NCBI GenBank assembly: GCA_035048485.1
Contig: CM068593.1
Span: 5,589,151 to 5,653,150, forward strand
DNA from: Pteria penguin
Taxonomy: Eukaryota > Mollusca > Bivalvia > Pterioida > Pteriidae
Length of the DNA stretch: 64,000 nt
Reading direction: 5' to 3'
Made by a program: the position numbers and the translations under genes. Shown here piece after piece: positions 33,621 to 45,700 of the stretch (position 1 is the first letter of the stretch; each line of letters opens with the position of its first letter). The notes under the pieces were generated by a model. The model was not told where the DNA came from. It made no database searches and was given only the letters and a program-made list of their open reading frames with translations.

Positions 33621-34805
33621 AAGGACTCAAATCTAAGACTTCTGTTGGGAACAGTTTCTTTCTACAAAATTCATGTATTAAGATTTACAACTAAATTTCA
33701 ACATGAAATCTTTTCAAAACAATCAAAACATCTTAATCACTGGAAGAAGGAAGCCAATTACAAGCACACTTGAGTTCTTCAAATTGTATTTTCTGTACAT
33801 AGCTTCTTCAGTTAGAAACTGTTTGTACACTAGTTTTTGTTGCAAGCCCACTATGATCTTGGCATTAAAGACATATCAACAAGAAAGGTCAACTAGTGAA
33901 ATATAAGTTCTGCACACAGGAGACCTCATATTACATCTATTTGCACTAAATGACCTAGCTACTGTAGAGCAGTCCTCCTGCAGTAAGAAACTGTCTATAT
34001 ACTAATAAGTTATACTGCAATTTATCATTTATTTATTCTATTATATATGGAAGTGCAATCTGGAAATTAAACCCCGATCGTCTACTCATATAACCTTGTA
34101 ATGTCAAGGTACTTTGTACACCTTGAGAATGTGATTACCAGTGTTGTTTTAAAAGAAGAATTGTAATTCATGTTTCTGCTAGTGCTAAGGTTTTGTGAAC
34201 CAGACAATCTTTTTAATGAAAATCTTACTTTGAGTTTGATGTTAACCTTGGAGGTAGAACTTTGGGTCATGGTCATGACACATGTCATGGGTAACTATTG
34301 ACCCTTCCACTGTTTGTAAACAAAAATTATTCAGATTATATTCAACTGATACATGAATGAAATCATAAGCTTCATTTGTTCAATGTCTGGCCGACCTCTG
34401 ATGTCATCATACTGAAAACTTGAATGATTTCACAGGGTTGATCGATACACCAATCACTTTTTCTCTAATAGGGTCAGCATGTCTCGAGGTGAATCCTGTC
34501 ATGGTTCTTCATTCAGTCAATAAATTTAACTGCTTCTGGGCAGTAAAAAGGAACTTCATACTGTATAAAATTTCATTTGAAAGAGTTTAATTATGAATTT
34601 TAAATGAGATCATCAAGTGATCAAATGTTACTTTAATATTTCAACAAGCATGTAACACATTTACACCTCTGAAAGTGTCTAGGAAACACATATCAGTCAA
34701 TCACCATACAATTAAACACTTTGAATTTCCTGCAAATCTCAAAAAGGTCTGCATGTTCATTACATGTTTTCCATTCCACAAAGTTATATATCTATATTTC
34801 CAAGT
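33621..34805. other. Intergenic stretch with one dispersed-repeat piece
   Basis: Around 34235-34290 it carries 'gttaaccttggaggtaga' and 'gggtcatggtcatgacacat', the same AGGTCA-containing repeat type as 25390-25480 and 41760-41850. Nothing else recognised. Confidence 0.4.
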
Positions 34806-34975
34806 ATTCCCAGATTTGATTTATACATGATGTGCTACATTAAAGTTTTATAATTCAAAGAATTTTAAAAATATCTTAGTAAACTATCAAAAAATTTTAG
34901 AACTAAGATAGTTTTAAAATTCTTTGAATTATAAAATTTTAATGTAACACATGTATATATCAAAGCAACTACAGA
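34806..34975. repeat. Foldback element, arms of at least 35 bp
   Basis: 34836-34870 and 34912-34946 are inverted copies with one mismatch in 35 bp ('tacattaaagttttataatt' 'caaagaattttaaaa'). Weaker complementarity extends the arms outward to about 34815 and 34965 ('tttgatttatacatg' against 'catgtatatatcaaa'). A second small inverted pair fills the loop. AT-rich MITE or foldback. Confidence 0.75.
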
Positions 34976-35039
34976 ACTGCTTGGTATGTGGAAGGGGCTA
35001 TTCCTGGGAAACCCTAAAAGATCCACAACAGGGGAATAC

Positions 35040-35200
35040 AGTACAGGTCCATTTTCTATTCGTGACACAATATTAGCACTAAGTTTGATTGTTATGATGT
35101 CGTGTTAGGCTGGACAATTAGTCAGACATGTTACAACATTTGACGTCACAGGCATAACAGTTGATAGTCTCCGTATAATGTTGGTCACTTTCTTGTTAAA
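35040..35200. repeat. MITE-like sequence related to 9105-9273
   Basis: 'gatgtcgtgttaggctggac' 'aattagtcagacatg', then 'tttgacgtcacaggcataac' 'agttga', parallels 'gatgacgtcacgcaaggttg' 'gacaagtcggacatttg' and 'aatgacgtcataaccataac' 'aatcagaag' of the 9.1 kb element. The terminal inverted repeats are not evident here. Confidence 0.5.
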
Positions 35201-35218
35201 AATAGTAGATTAAAGTAT

Positions 35219-35278
35219 AATTTCTATTGAAACGGTCGGCTCATACCAAGGTATGAGCCGACCGTTTCAATAGAAATT
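35219..35278. repeat. Perfect 60 bp palindrome flanked by 10 bp direct repeats
   Basis: Arms of 29 bp (35219-35247 and 35250-35278, containing 'gaaacggtcggctcatacc') are exactly complementary with a 2 bp centre 'aa'. The whole is flanked by 'attaaagtat' at 35209-35218 and 35280-35289. Direct repeats of this size around a palindrome look like a target-site duplication around a tiny foldback insertion. Templated insertion is the alternative. Confidence 0.93.
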
Positions 35279-35289
35279 AATTAAAGTAT

Positions 35290-37174
35290 TAAATGTCATA
35301 TATGAAATTATGAAGGGAAATGGCCTTCTACTAAGATTCTATAGTACTGGCGAAGGACCAGTCCCCAGTTAAGACCAGTTACCGGCTACTACGTTATTAA
35401 GGGTATTCAAAACCTGAACTGACGAAATTTTCATATCTAGTATTTAGTATCCTATGTATTGCAGACATTCACGTGAAAAAATCTCACAAATTCATGTTTC
35501 AAAAGCCAAAATAACGTAGTAATCAGTAACTGGTCATAGCCAGAAACTGGTACCCTAACAGTACTGTTAATTCACAAAGCGGTCAAATATTGATGAATTT
35601 GCTAAACTTTCGGCTTAAGAGAAATAAAACATATGATATGCGGGTATAAATTAACTGCTTTTTTCAGACTGACATACTTTGGTTCAGACTTGTGTGGCCT
35701 GACCACGCACTCTCACACGTCCGAATGACCGTCGACCGCTGCCAAGGACTTACAAGCAATTTAACTTTTTAAGTCCTTGTCTGTGCCGAGGTCAGAAGTT
35801 TTTGGCGTAGACTGAAAATGATTCTATCTACCAATGTAACCCCTCGCTACTTTTTATAAAATGCTCTTAAGTTTGTACAAATTTAAACCAATATTTATAT
35901 GAAACACTGCCTTGCTAATTACACTCATGCAAATTACCCACATTTCTGAATACATGTATCTGCTGCACGCGTTGATGATGTTGACCGACAAGTAACTAAA
36001 ACCAATGACGGATTAGTAAATACGGTATTTCACGGTCTTAAATTTTTGAAGAAACGCGAAGAACACCCCCTTTCTATTTTTTATTTATTTGTTTATTCAT
36101 TTAATTGGTTAATTCATTAATTATATTGACGTTTGAAAATCGTATAAGGATGGGAAATCTCTAAAATGTATATCTTCCCTCATAATCCGGTTAGATCACT
36201 AAACATGAATTTAAAGAGGGTCTTAAGATAGTCTACAGTACGCCTTACTGTATACTGATAATCGCTGTGGTAATATCAATGAGGAGAAATGCCGTATGAT
36301 GAAATATGTTACAGTAATAATATAAAGGTATATGTATATGAAGAGAATATAAATCTACACGGGAAAGCATATAACATCAAATACTAATTGAATAGGCCTA
36401 GTCTAAGAAATACTTCCCCTGATTTATTCATGAACATGATCCATGACCCACCGGGGGGGGGGGGGGGGGGGGGGGGGGTAACTTCCTATGTAAATGTATA
36501 TGCAGACGTGCGGCTGGAATGGGATATGCTTTTAAGGCCACCCAATACTGATATATACCAATGGGTATCTTTCAAATCACAAAATATATGAATAGGTAAA
36601 ACGCTGGTGGAGATTGCAAGAAAAGAGTCGAACACGGGGCCTCTCAAGTACCGATATCGCATCCAATGAGAAACACCGGATAGATAGATAGATAGACTGA
36701 TTAAGAAAGGGACGGCAGCATGGATTTTAGGGGAAAGGAATTTATCATATTATATTATTCGAATAAACAATACTGATTACAAATTTTGTATAAAATGTGA
36801 ATTGAGACGGACAAAGAGGGAATAGAAAAAAGCAAGTACAGAGACATATATACACATATGTATATGTAATGTCCTTGGGTTATTGTCATGGATGATTTGC
36901 AACAAAGGGGATGTCTTGTAATGCTGTCAAGTTTTATTAGTGTGATAGAGTCCATGTGCACGTTTGTGAATTTGCTTTTGTGTCTGGACTAGATTTCAAG
37001 ATACTATGCATATGGACCTTTGTACATTGTTCCACACGAAACAATTTGGTGCAAGCACCAACGTGTGGGCCGGAATGGGATGTTTGATAAAACTGCAGAA
37101 AAAAAAAATCAAGGGACTCAAAAGTCCTGAGAGTCGGCTTTGCTGATTTTAAGTATGTAATCATTTTACCATTT
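35290..37174. other. Intergenic stretch; poly-G run, otherwise unassigned
   Basis: Holds a 26 bp G run (36453-36478) and a (GATA)n tract at about 36679-36693. No ORF or interspersed repeat that I can support. Confidence 0.45.
36453..36478 (+). repeat. Homopolymer of 26 G
   Basis: An uninterrupted G26 in an AT-rich context, able to form stacked G-quadruplexes. Length in a raw assembly is unreliable. Confidence 0.9.
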
Positions 37175-37918
37175 TAGTGGCGGATTCAGGATTTCAGGAA
37201 AAGGGGGGGGGGGCAAAAATTAGGTCTTTGTTGCAACTACTTCGTCATTATACCTATGTACAAAATGCTAATAAAATTTGCTCTCTTCATATTATCTTAC
37301 ATCAAGAGTTTGCAATTGCTTGTATCCGAAATGAACGTGCAATCGACAACTTCATGGCAACAACTTTTACTGCATTGTTGCCAGACATATATGAGGTATA
37401 TATGTCTCTGATTGTTGTCACGAGTCGAAGCTGAACCAAGGAACGACATTCCTTCAAGTGGGACATTAAATAACCATCTTATTCACGATTCTCATGTTTT
37501 AACATCACTTATATTTAGAAACATACAACATTTACCTAAATATTTATATTGCATTTTCATTATCAGAGGAAATGCGGGAAGATCGATCTTTAAATTTGTC
37601 TTATATGTGAAAAAGAACTAAAGTTCCAGAACATGTTGGGGAAAACTTTAATTGAAATATCTCGATAAAAACAAACGATACAAGATCAAGACATATGCTT
37701 TGTCCGGAAAATTACACAATCGAGTACATCCGACGCTGTCGGTGGTAAACACATCGTAAAGTAGTCACAAGCTTAGCTTTTAAAACCATCAAAATGATCA
37801 AATTAAACCAAATTAATGCATCAATGTTTACTAAAAGAAAAAACGGACGACGGACGACGGACGGTGATTGATCACAATAGCTCACTTGAGCCTTTGGCTC
37901 AGGTGAGCTAAAAAAGCT
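37175..37918 (+). repeat. Dispersed repeat ending in the copy A/B-type terminus
   Basis: Starts 'tagtggcggattcaggattt' 'caggaaaaggggggg', a phrase common at the start of mobile elements, and ends 'gctcacttgagcctttggct' 'caggtgagctaaaaa' like copy A. Whether these are ends of one element or of two adjacent ones cannot be settled here. No coding capacity. Confidence 0.45.
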
Positions 37919-39900
37919 TAGAATGCAAACCCTGTAGCATTTTTAATTGCGAGGAAAATGGTACTTGTGGGTCAGTTTAAAATGAAGACCCTTTTGTATG
38001 ATGTTAGCTAGGTTGTTGTCTAAATAATAGTTACTACCTCCTTTCTAATGTTTATCTATGTTTAGACTTGGGTTGGGAAAGCTGACCATATTCGTCGGGA
38101 TGTCACCGTTTAGGCATTTCGAACACCCTAAGTACAGTAAGACATGGAAGAAATCATACAAACTACGCAGTACTTGCTCCACCAACTTCGACAACTAAAG
38201 AACACAAACTCCCCGTCGAGGCCTCTTGTGCCCAAATAATCGCTGGGGAAGTTTGCATAAGTACAAAGAATGTTACAAACTGTGCAGTAATTGCTCCACC
38301 AATTAAACTGCTAGAAATCCTTGATACCCCGCCTTCGTTTAACTTTACTCGGAACTTTTCGAGATTGTCTATAGCTAGATAATGTACATATGCTATAAGG
38401 TACGAACATCTAATTAGTATTACGCGGGAAAATTCTGTTGGATTATACCACAGCTGCCGTGGGAAAGGTTACACGAATGTTGATTTCCAAAATATAAATA
38501 TTCTTCATATTTATACATGTTTATGTGGCATCCACTAACTTATCTAAAAATAAGTATTTTAAAGTACTTTTTATTTTTAGAATACATTGCATGTAAGATT
38601 TATTTATCATTTATATGCATTCACTTAAGAAAATCACCCCCAAGTCATAATGTCTATCATATCAAAAGCTGTATCCTCATATACTCCTCTCTGCGTTTGA
38701 AAGTACGGTAAATACTATTATTTGGAACGCTTGTCTGTAACATTGATTTAGTAATGAGCATTGCCTTTGAAAGCAAGGGTATTCTTCTTCATTCCTTTTC
38801 CTTTTAAGCGCATTAGAAATATCGATGTCATGGACAATACAAAACTTATACTGTCTGACCTGGTAAAGTAAAGCAACCACTTTTTGGAGGCTATGTTTTC
38901 CCAGCATGCAGCATAATCATGTCGCACATGCGCATTTCCAGATTAGACATCAACGTAATATGCAAACCCCCGACGGGGTTTGCAACAACTACATATTATT
39001 ACGCGAAATTTGAAAACATTATTGCAACTCCTTTTTCGGGTTATTGAAACTAGTTTATGTGTAGCTCAAATTAACTGAGCTAAAGGTACATTGTGCTGAT
39101 CAAGAATTTTTAAGACATCAGTAATTTTTCGGCACTTTATTTTTCAGCGGCGTAGTAAGCTCTATATCGGCAGTGAAAGTTAGATTACGGCTTCACCGAA
39201 GCCGATTCAATAATAATAAATAAAATAAAACAGAATAACGTTTTAAAATATGTACTGTACAGCTACGTGACGGTTAGTTAGCAGACATATAAAGACCATG
39301 ATGATCGACCACAGAATATTTGGTTATGTTAGTGTAGCATTCTGTATTCTGGAAGTTTAGTGGGACTTTCATCACCCTATGATTAACCAAAGGTAACTTA
39401 AACAACCGAATAATAATTTTGCTTATGAAGGAAGCGCGTCAAATATTCTAAAAATGTAAAGTAACACCCCCCTCCCCCCGGAAAATATTCCAACAAAATC
39501 CAGCGAAAGCCTCGAAGATCTGGGTCAGAGAGGTGACACGTGCTCTCTCCGCAGTGAATGTAATCCAAATTTTATCATTGGTGTAAAATTCGGTGGGTGT
39601 GGCTTTACTGTACCACAGAAACGCATGCAACTTTCTTAAACTTATATAGATGGGCCGGCCAGACCCACAATTATTACTGGTCAGTAACCACGTGATTATC
39701 ATTTCACGTGACAGTTGACAAACTGAATTGATCCGTTGTTTTTCTTGTTATCGTTATTCGTCACTTTTTGGTATATAGATAAGAATTAAAGTACCGGTAT
39801 GTTCCACAGGAAATAAATTCAGTAAATATGTGTGGTGTATAAAGAACTATTCTTGGTGAAAATGATGTTTTGAGAAATCTAAATTAAAATAGACAAGAAA
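37919..39900. other. Intergenic stretch with nothing recognised
   Basis: Two kilobases without a supportable ORF, RNA gene or repeat. A small GC hairpin ('aacccccgacggggtttg', about 38965-38982) is the only structure noted. If an additional host gene exists in the window its regulatory DNA could be here, but nothing shows it. Confidence 0.4.
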
Positions 39901-39904
39901 AATC

Positions 39905-40295
39905 CTCTCCGCAGATGGATCGGGTGGGTCAGTGTCATAGGTAGACATTGACGTGTAAAGTGCCCCTCATTGTTTCAGGTGGACCCGTGTCATGGGTAGA
40001 CGTCGATACGTAACAGACCCTCTTACTGCTTCAGATGGGTCCGTGTCACGATAGACATGACACGTAAAGGACTCCTCACTGTCTCAGGTGGGTCCGTATC
40101 ACAGTAGACATGCACGTATGAGACTCCTCACTGCCTCAGGTGGGTCCGTTGCATAGGTCTAAAATTTCTGTGTAATGTGTAACAGGCAGGGTGAAAAATT
40201 AAGGCCACACCCGGAAATCGAACCCAGAACCCTCCGCTACCAAAGAGGACACTCTCACCATTGAGCTATGCGGGCCGATACCGGCATCCGTCACA
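39905..40295 (-). mobile_element. SINE family 3: tRNA-like head plus tandemly amplified body
   Basis: The minus strand starts near 40295 with 'gccggtatcggcccgcat', an A-box 'tagctcaatggtgagag' and a B-box 'gggttcgatttccgg' (40200s). Beyond the head come 4-5 tandem units of about 53-62 bp (40165 down to 39905), each with 'acggacccacctgaggcagt' 'gaggag' and '(t)acgtgtcatgtctac'. The same block occurs once in SINE family 2 ('cggacccacccgaagcagtg' 'agggatc'), so the two families share a body module that has been multiplied here. Confidence 0.75.
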
Positions 40296-40404
40296 CTTCC
40301 TCCTGCCAGAGGTTCCCAAACTTCGAAACCCAACAGAGAAATTACCCTGGTTCTCCCTCACATGAGGGTCACTCTCGTAGCACCAAATTAAGTAACAGGC
40401 AGTG

Positions 40405-40677
40405 ATTGATTGATTGAATTTTGTTTTACGTCACACCACAGTATTTCACGTATATGATGACGGCATCTGCCTGGTGCAGGGCATACAAATTTTGACCTTT
40501 GCAACGGACCCACCCGGAGCAGTGAGGGATCTTTAACGTGCTATGCATACCACGACACGGGACCTCGGTTTTCACTGTCTCATCCGAAAGACATGACACC
40601 GGCATGACCAGAGCGGGACTCGAACCCCGGCCTCCCGATCAGGAGTCCGACGCGATACCACTAGGCCACGCCGGCTT
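40405..40677 (-). mobile_element. SINE family 2, young copy nested in SINE family 3
   Basis: Full-length: tRNA head with B-box 'gggttcgagtcccg' (about 40613-40628) and tail '(attg)n' at 40405. Flanked by the perfect 12 bp duplication 'taacaggcagtg' (40393-40404 and 40678-40689). Removing it joins 'aagtaacaggcagtgtgaaa', which matches the family 3 element at 40182. The target was therefore the tail side of a second family 3 head. Confidence 0.92.
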
Positions 40678-40800
40678 TAACAGGCAGTGTGAAAAATTGT
40701 GACTGGACCCGAGAATCGAACCCAGAACCATCCGCTAATATGGCGGAAGCCTTCACCATTGAGCTATCCAGGCCGATACCGGCATCCGTCAGAAATGCAT
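40678..40800 (-). mobile_element. SINE family 3, second head copy (insertion target)
   Basis: 'gataccggcatccgtca' and 'cattgagctatccaggcc' with B-box complement 'gagaatcgaacccag' match the head at 40188-40295. The body beyond 'ggcagtg' was separated from it by the family 2 insertion. Confidence 0.8.
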
Positions 40801-41062
40801 TAGGCAGGTGTCGTCATCATGTAAGTGAAATGATCTTGTTGGGCACTGTTGGTACATTTCGTCCGTCATGTCCTTCACAAGTATTAAGTGTATTGATCAG
40901 ATCTGCTAGGGAATGTGATATTATCCATGCCATGGTAGTGTAGAATATATGATTGTTTACCAGTCTTCTTAATGAATAAGGTGGAGACTATTCATATTGA
41001 TACACAGGTTTATTTTCCTAATACACTATTAATTACTTCCTATAAGGTCAATATAACTAAAC
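40801..41062. other. Short intergenic stretch
   Basis: Nothing recognised. Confidence 0.35.
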
Positions 41063-41165
41063 TGATGACCCGAGACCTGGCACTCGAGGTGGTTTAACCT
41101 GACCAAGAACATAGGCCGAGGCCGAAGTGAGATCAGACCACCGAGTGCCAGGACAAGGGTCATCA
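41063..41165. repeat. Foldback element with GC-rich arms
   Basis: 'tgatgacccgagacctggca' 'ctcgaggtggt' (41063-41093) pairs with 41137-41165 ('accaccgagtgccaggacaa' 'gggtcatca') with a few mismatches. Flanks 'gtcaatataactaaac' and 'atttgacatattgaca' are also partly complementary, so the element may extend by ~20 bp each side. Confidence 0.72.
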
Positions 41166-41189
41166 ATTTGACATATTGACATCACAGGG

Positions 41190-41740
41190 AGTAATTGTTT
41201 CATTATACCGAAATTTTACGTCTGTAACAGGAATACTCAGTAAAACATATATGTCGCCAGTCTGAGGGCGAGTTGTAAGTGTTGAAATAAAATTATTACA
41301 CAGAGGCAGAAAGCAACAAAGCGAGTTGTGTTCTCCTGTTTATGATTAGGAGTAGGTAAAGAAAAACTGCTTAACCATCTAAATTCAGTTTAAACTCCCG
41401 ACGTTGTTGAACGGTGGAATCGTCGCACTCTGCGTCAGTCATATTTGGCTATCATTAAAAACAATGACCTGGTCATTATATAATCATCTGGTCAATAGAC
41501 ACCACACGATATTTTTGAATCACAAATCATTTTTAATGATCCATAATCAACCAATCAGAATCCCAGAGGTATGATAAAATATAAGAGTATACTGCAGCTA
41601 GATTGATCGACTGTATCAAACTACAGCTGTCCTAATGGGACAAATACCTCACGCGGCAACAAATTTGAAATATGCAATAATTCTAGATCCAAGATACATC
41701 ACTGGTATAAGTGTAATGGATGCCCCATACATAACAGGAA
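41190..41740. other. Intergenic stretch with nothing recognised
   Basis: No supportable feature. Confidence 0.35.
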
Positions 41741-42000
41741 GAAGTTATGGCCCAGACAATAATTCTGGCTGTGTGTGTACTGTGTGACCTTGACCTTGTA
41801 GATATGACCTTGGGTCATTGTCATGACACACCCTTGGGTCATGGACAACAATTGCGTAGAATATTATCTCCCTCCAAAGTAAAAGGAAGAAGTTATGACC
41901 CAGACAAGATCGATGGACAGACAGACAGACGGACAAACAGATGCCCGGAGTGATTCCTATATACACATGTACTCCCAAACTTTGTTTGCAGGGGGTATAG
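41741..42000 (+). repeat. Dispersed repeat carrying AGGTCA half-site pairs
   Basis: Two 'agttatggcccagacaa / agttatgacccagacaa' blocks (41737 and 41893) bracket 'ctgtgtgaccttgaccttg' and 'atgaccttgggtcattgtca' 'tgacacaccc', and the end is 'gacagacagacggacaaaca' 'gatgcccggagtg'. Similar text is at 25390-25480 and 34235-34290. The complement 'aaggtcaaggtcaca' contains a TCAAGGTCA nuclear-receptor type site. Confidence 0.55.
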
Positions 42001-42429
42001 TGTCTTATGAACTGATATAGTCTAACTTTTAGATATTTACTTGCTGTCTTTATGGAAATGAAAATGGAAATGAAATCACTGCTAACATGCAATTGATTTG
42101 TTAAATTGTATTTTGAAAGTTCTTTCTAGCTATCAATGTAATAAATACAATTAAAATAACATATCAGTTGATATCATCTGGTGATAATGATCATAAAAAT
42201 GACATCTTCTCGATCCGTACACAAATAGGGGCGGGCATAACGAGGTTACTGCAGTAACATGGCAGTAGATTACAGATCTCACCATAAAATTAAGTTCAAA
42301 CCCTTAATTTTTGCGGTTTGTACATGTCCTGTCCCTCTATGGTCAAACAAACGTACATGTAGTTATCAGTTGATATATTATACTTATTCTGAAACAGTTC
42401 TAACTATTATTTTGCACTTTTGCTTTTCT

Positions 42430-42640
42430 CTGGTTTTAGCTACGCCAATACATAGTAACGGCATTTGCCTGATACATCACATAAAATGTTAGACCTCTTT
42501 AACTGACCCACGCAAACAGCCAGGGATCCTTTACGTGTTGACAGTGACACAAGACCATGGATCTTACTGTCTCACCGGAAAGACAGGACATGGACAAACC
42601 AGGGCTCAAACCAAGCCGGTAACTGGCGGAGTTAAGCAAG
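42430..42640 (-). mobile_element. SINE family 2 remnant just beyond the MHC 3' end
   Basis: 'acggcatttgcctgatacat' 'cacataaa', 'ctgacccacgcaaacagcca' 'gggatcctttacgtg' and 'actgtctcaccggaaagaca' follow the family 2 body in order, with heavy divergence. The tRNA head ('agggctcaaaccaagccgg') is decayed. Confidence 0.6.
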
Positions 42641-42799
42641 CTCTCCAGACTGGCACCAAATTTCTTCCCATAGATTGTAAATCATTTGATCATTTCAATG
42701 AAAGGCCACACCACTCTAAACTCCTGGGTTCGTCACTTGTGTTTATACAAGCTTCAATCAATCATTAATAGAAATTGAACACCATGTCATAATTGCACA

Positions 42800-45700
42800 C
42801 ATACATTTATTAGAATAGTTTTCATGACGGCATGATACTAAAAGATCAATGCGTCGATGCAATATTGATTGCCAACGAGGGAAAGTTCAACAATACTATT
42901 GGATAAAGTAAATTCTACAACACAAATATGAATTCATTGGACACTTCTTAGCTCAAGTTATCTTTGATGTTATTAGACTTGAGTTTCTTTGTGACACAGT
43001 ATCAGCCTGACTAATCAGACATCATTATCCACCTGTATATGGAATATAGCATCAGTACTACTAAGAAGGTCGGAAATGCTCCCTCATGGCACCCATCAGA
43101 GTCTATTCCATAGATGAAGATGCCTGCAAATAGAAACAAATTTGTTATGTCAATCAATAAAGAGAAAATAAATTAGTACAGTTTCACGATATTGGTTTAC
43201 CTCTTCATGTTGGCTTTATGCTAAGTTCAATGGTAATCAGCGTAAGAATTTTTTGTGAAGGTAAGAAACGTTCTGTACAATAACAAGAATATGTGCGTTC
43301 ACTTTAAAGAGTAAAATATTAACGCTGTTTGACTAAGACCTAATTTGAAAAGAAGTGATCTTTTATTGCCAAGAGGTGCAAAGATCAGTAGCATTAGTGC
43401 AAAGGTGAATGTAAGACTTACAGCTGAAGATCTCATAACAGATGTTCGTTGAACAGACACAGAACTTCGGCTCTTAGCACGCAGTTTAGACATGGCGGCT
43501 TCAGCACTGTCCGCACGTTCCTCGGCATCCTCAAGTTCGTGTTGTACTTTACGGAACTTAGCAAGATTAACGGCTGCAATCTCCTCCTGTAAATATACAA
43601 AGGTATTGGTTAATTATACTTGTCAATCAACCTTTCATAAAAATATTTCATCATAACAATTGTCAAGATATGTAGCTAGAAGAGCTAGAGACTTGAACCC
43701 CGAGTAAGGAAAGCTAACAAAAACGACATTGACCTAGAAATTAAAGTTTTGATAGAATTCATTACATTTCAAGTAAGGTACCCCAAATTTTCCCATTTGA
43801 ACTAAATGCAATAGATAGTATTCCTTACCGCATCCTCTACTTGTCTCTTACAGACGGTGAGTTTCTGTTGCATGTTTTCGATCATTTCGTTGAGCCTCTC
43901 TTGATTCTTGCGTTCCTCGTCGATTTGGAAGGCCAATTCTTTCATCCTGCGATCAGCCTTACGTGAGTTCTTTTGGGTCTCTGCATGACGGCGTTGTTCA
44001 CTGTCCAGCTCACCCTCTAGTTCACGAACCTGGAAGATAACTTCACTGATTACACGATTCCTGTCATTGCAACAATTCATGGAGACAGTTATTGAAGCAA
44101 TACGTTGAGACACAACAACACCACACTTCCTTGATTAAACTTGATACATTTCTCTGGGGGGCATAATTAAAACTATGAAGGTATTTCAAGCTGCATTGGC
44201 TATGAAAAAAAGTTTTTCCTCATTTTTCCTCTGAATATTCTTTAGATCACGTAACGTAGATATTGTGGCATTCAAACCACTTCATATGAATAAATTTGAT
44301 ATCCCTATCCTTCCAATAACAAGTGTTTGTGTTCAATCTATGGCCAAACAGTAACTGAGAAGTCGATAGATAACATATCAAAAATCAATCAAAAACTGAT
44401 TGTCCTATATTCCCTACAGAATATTTTGACAGTTTTTAATATATTTAAAGCAAAGAAAAAAAATTTAAAGACTGGTATATCATACACATTTCAAATTTTA
44501 ATACACAAAATATAACTGAAACAACGATTCAAACACACCCTTTGTTCTAGTTTGGCAATCTGCTTTTTGCCTCCCTTCAGAGCCTGTTGTTCAGCTTCCT
44601 CAAGTTTAACCTGAAGCTCCTTCACTTGATGCTCCTGATTTTTTCTGAGAGTTTCTATTTGTCTGGAGTGCTCTTGTTCATTTCGTAACTCTTCTGTAAT
44701 TCTAAGGAGATCCTCGGCAGCTTTCTTTGCACGGCCATCAGCATTCTTTACCTCAGTGCTCATCTCGTCCAGATCGTTCTGAAATGAGTCAAGATGTTAT
44801 TTTCATTTAATGAAATGGCCAACTGAAGTCACACAATAAGACAGCGATTTTATCACGATATAGTATCATTTGATATAATCATAGTGTTACTTTTTTATCG
44901 TCCACTTTTTTAATGTCCCATACCTGCATTGCTTGCATGTCAGCTTCCACCTTCCTCTTCTGTGATGTGAGAGATGCCACCTGGGCAGACATCTCGTTGA
45001 CGCGATCATTGTTTTCATAAAGTTCGGCCTCAGCTGCTTTTCGGGCTCTTTCGGCACTGTCTAATGCGGATCTGACTTCATCAAGTTCTGACTGCATGGT
45101 GGCAACGCGGCGTTCTGACATGGATGCTAGGTCACGTGCCTCTTGCAGATTGCGTTGTTCGTCCTCAAGCTGAGTCTGTATATCCTGTGTTATACAAGAG
45201 TAAAGGGAATTAGCACAACCTAAGTAGTACTCTTGTAATATCTGAAAATCACTAGACATAGTGTTTCTCTTATACTTTGACCTTTAAACTTCAATGATAT
45301 TACAGCCATCAGCAGTCAATAAAGAACTTCTATTTTAGCAGAACCAGATGCGATTCAGATGCAATAGAGGAGTAAAGAATCCTTGCTGACCGATCACCTT
45401 TGCCATTATGCTGTAGGATTAAGCAAAATGGTATAGCTCTAAGCAAGCTATCCCTAAGTAACTTGATATTTAATGTCAACCCAGTTTTGATCTACATAAT
45501 AAAAGTGCCTGCCAAGATTATGACATGATTTTCAAAAAAATTAGTCCCTCTGTTCAACAATTATGTAGAAATTCTACATTTGCCTCCAGTACGTAATGGT
45601 TACTCTATTGCTTGCTAGATTTGAAAACAGATGCATATCTATACAATCAGTACTTTTAACATAGCATACTTCCAATAAAGAATTAAAAATTTAGTTAATT

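Noticed and set aside
43299..43421. Hydrophobic C-terminal extension of MHC by intron retention
   Set aside because: A canonical donor (gtaagt) ends the exon and the next exon supplies a Ser-rich tailpiece in phase; the extension has no MHC counterpart.
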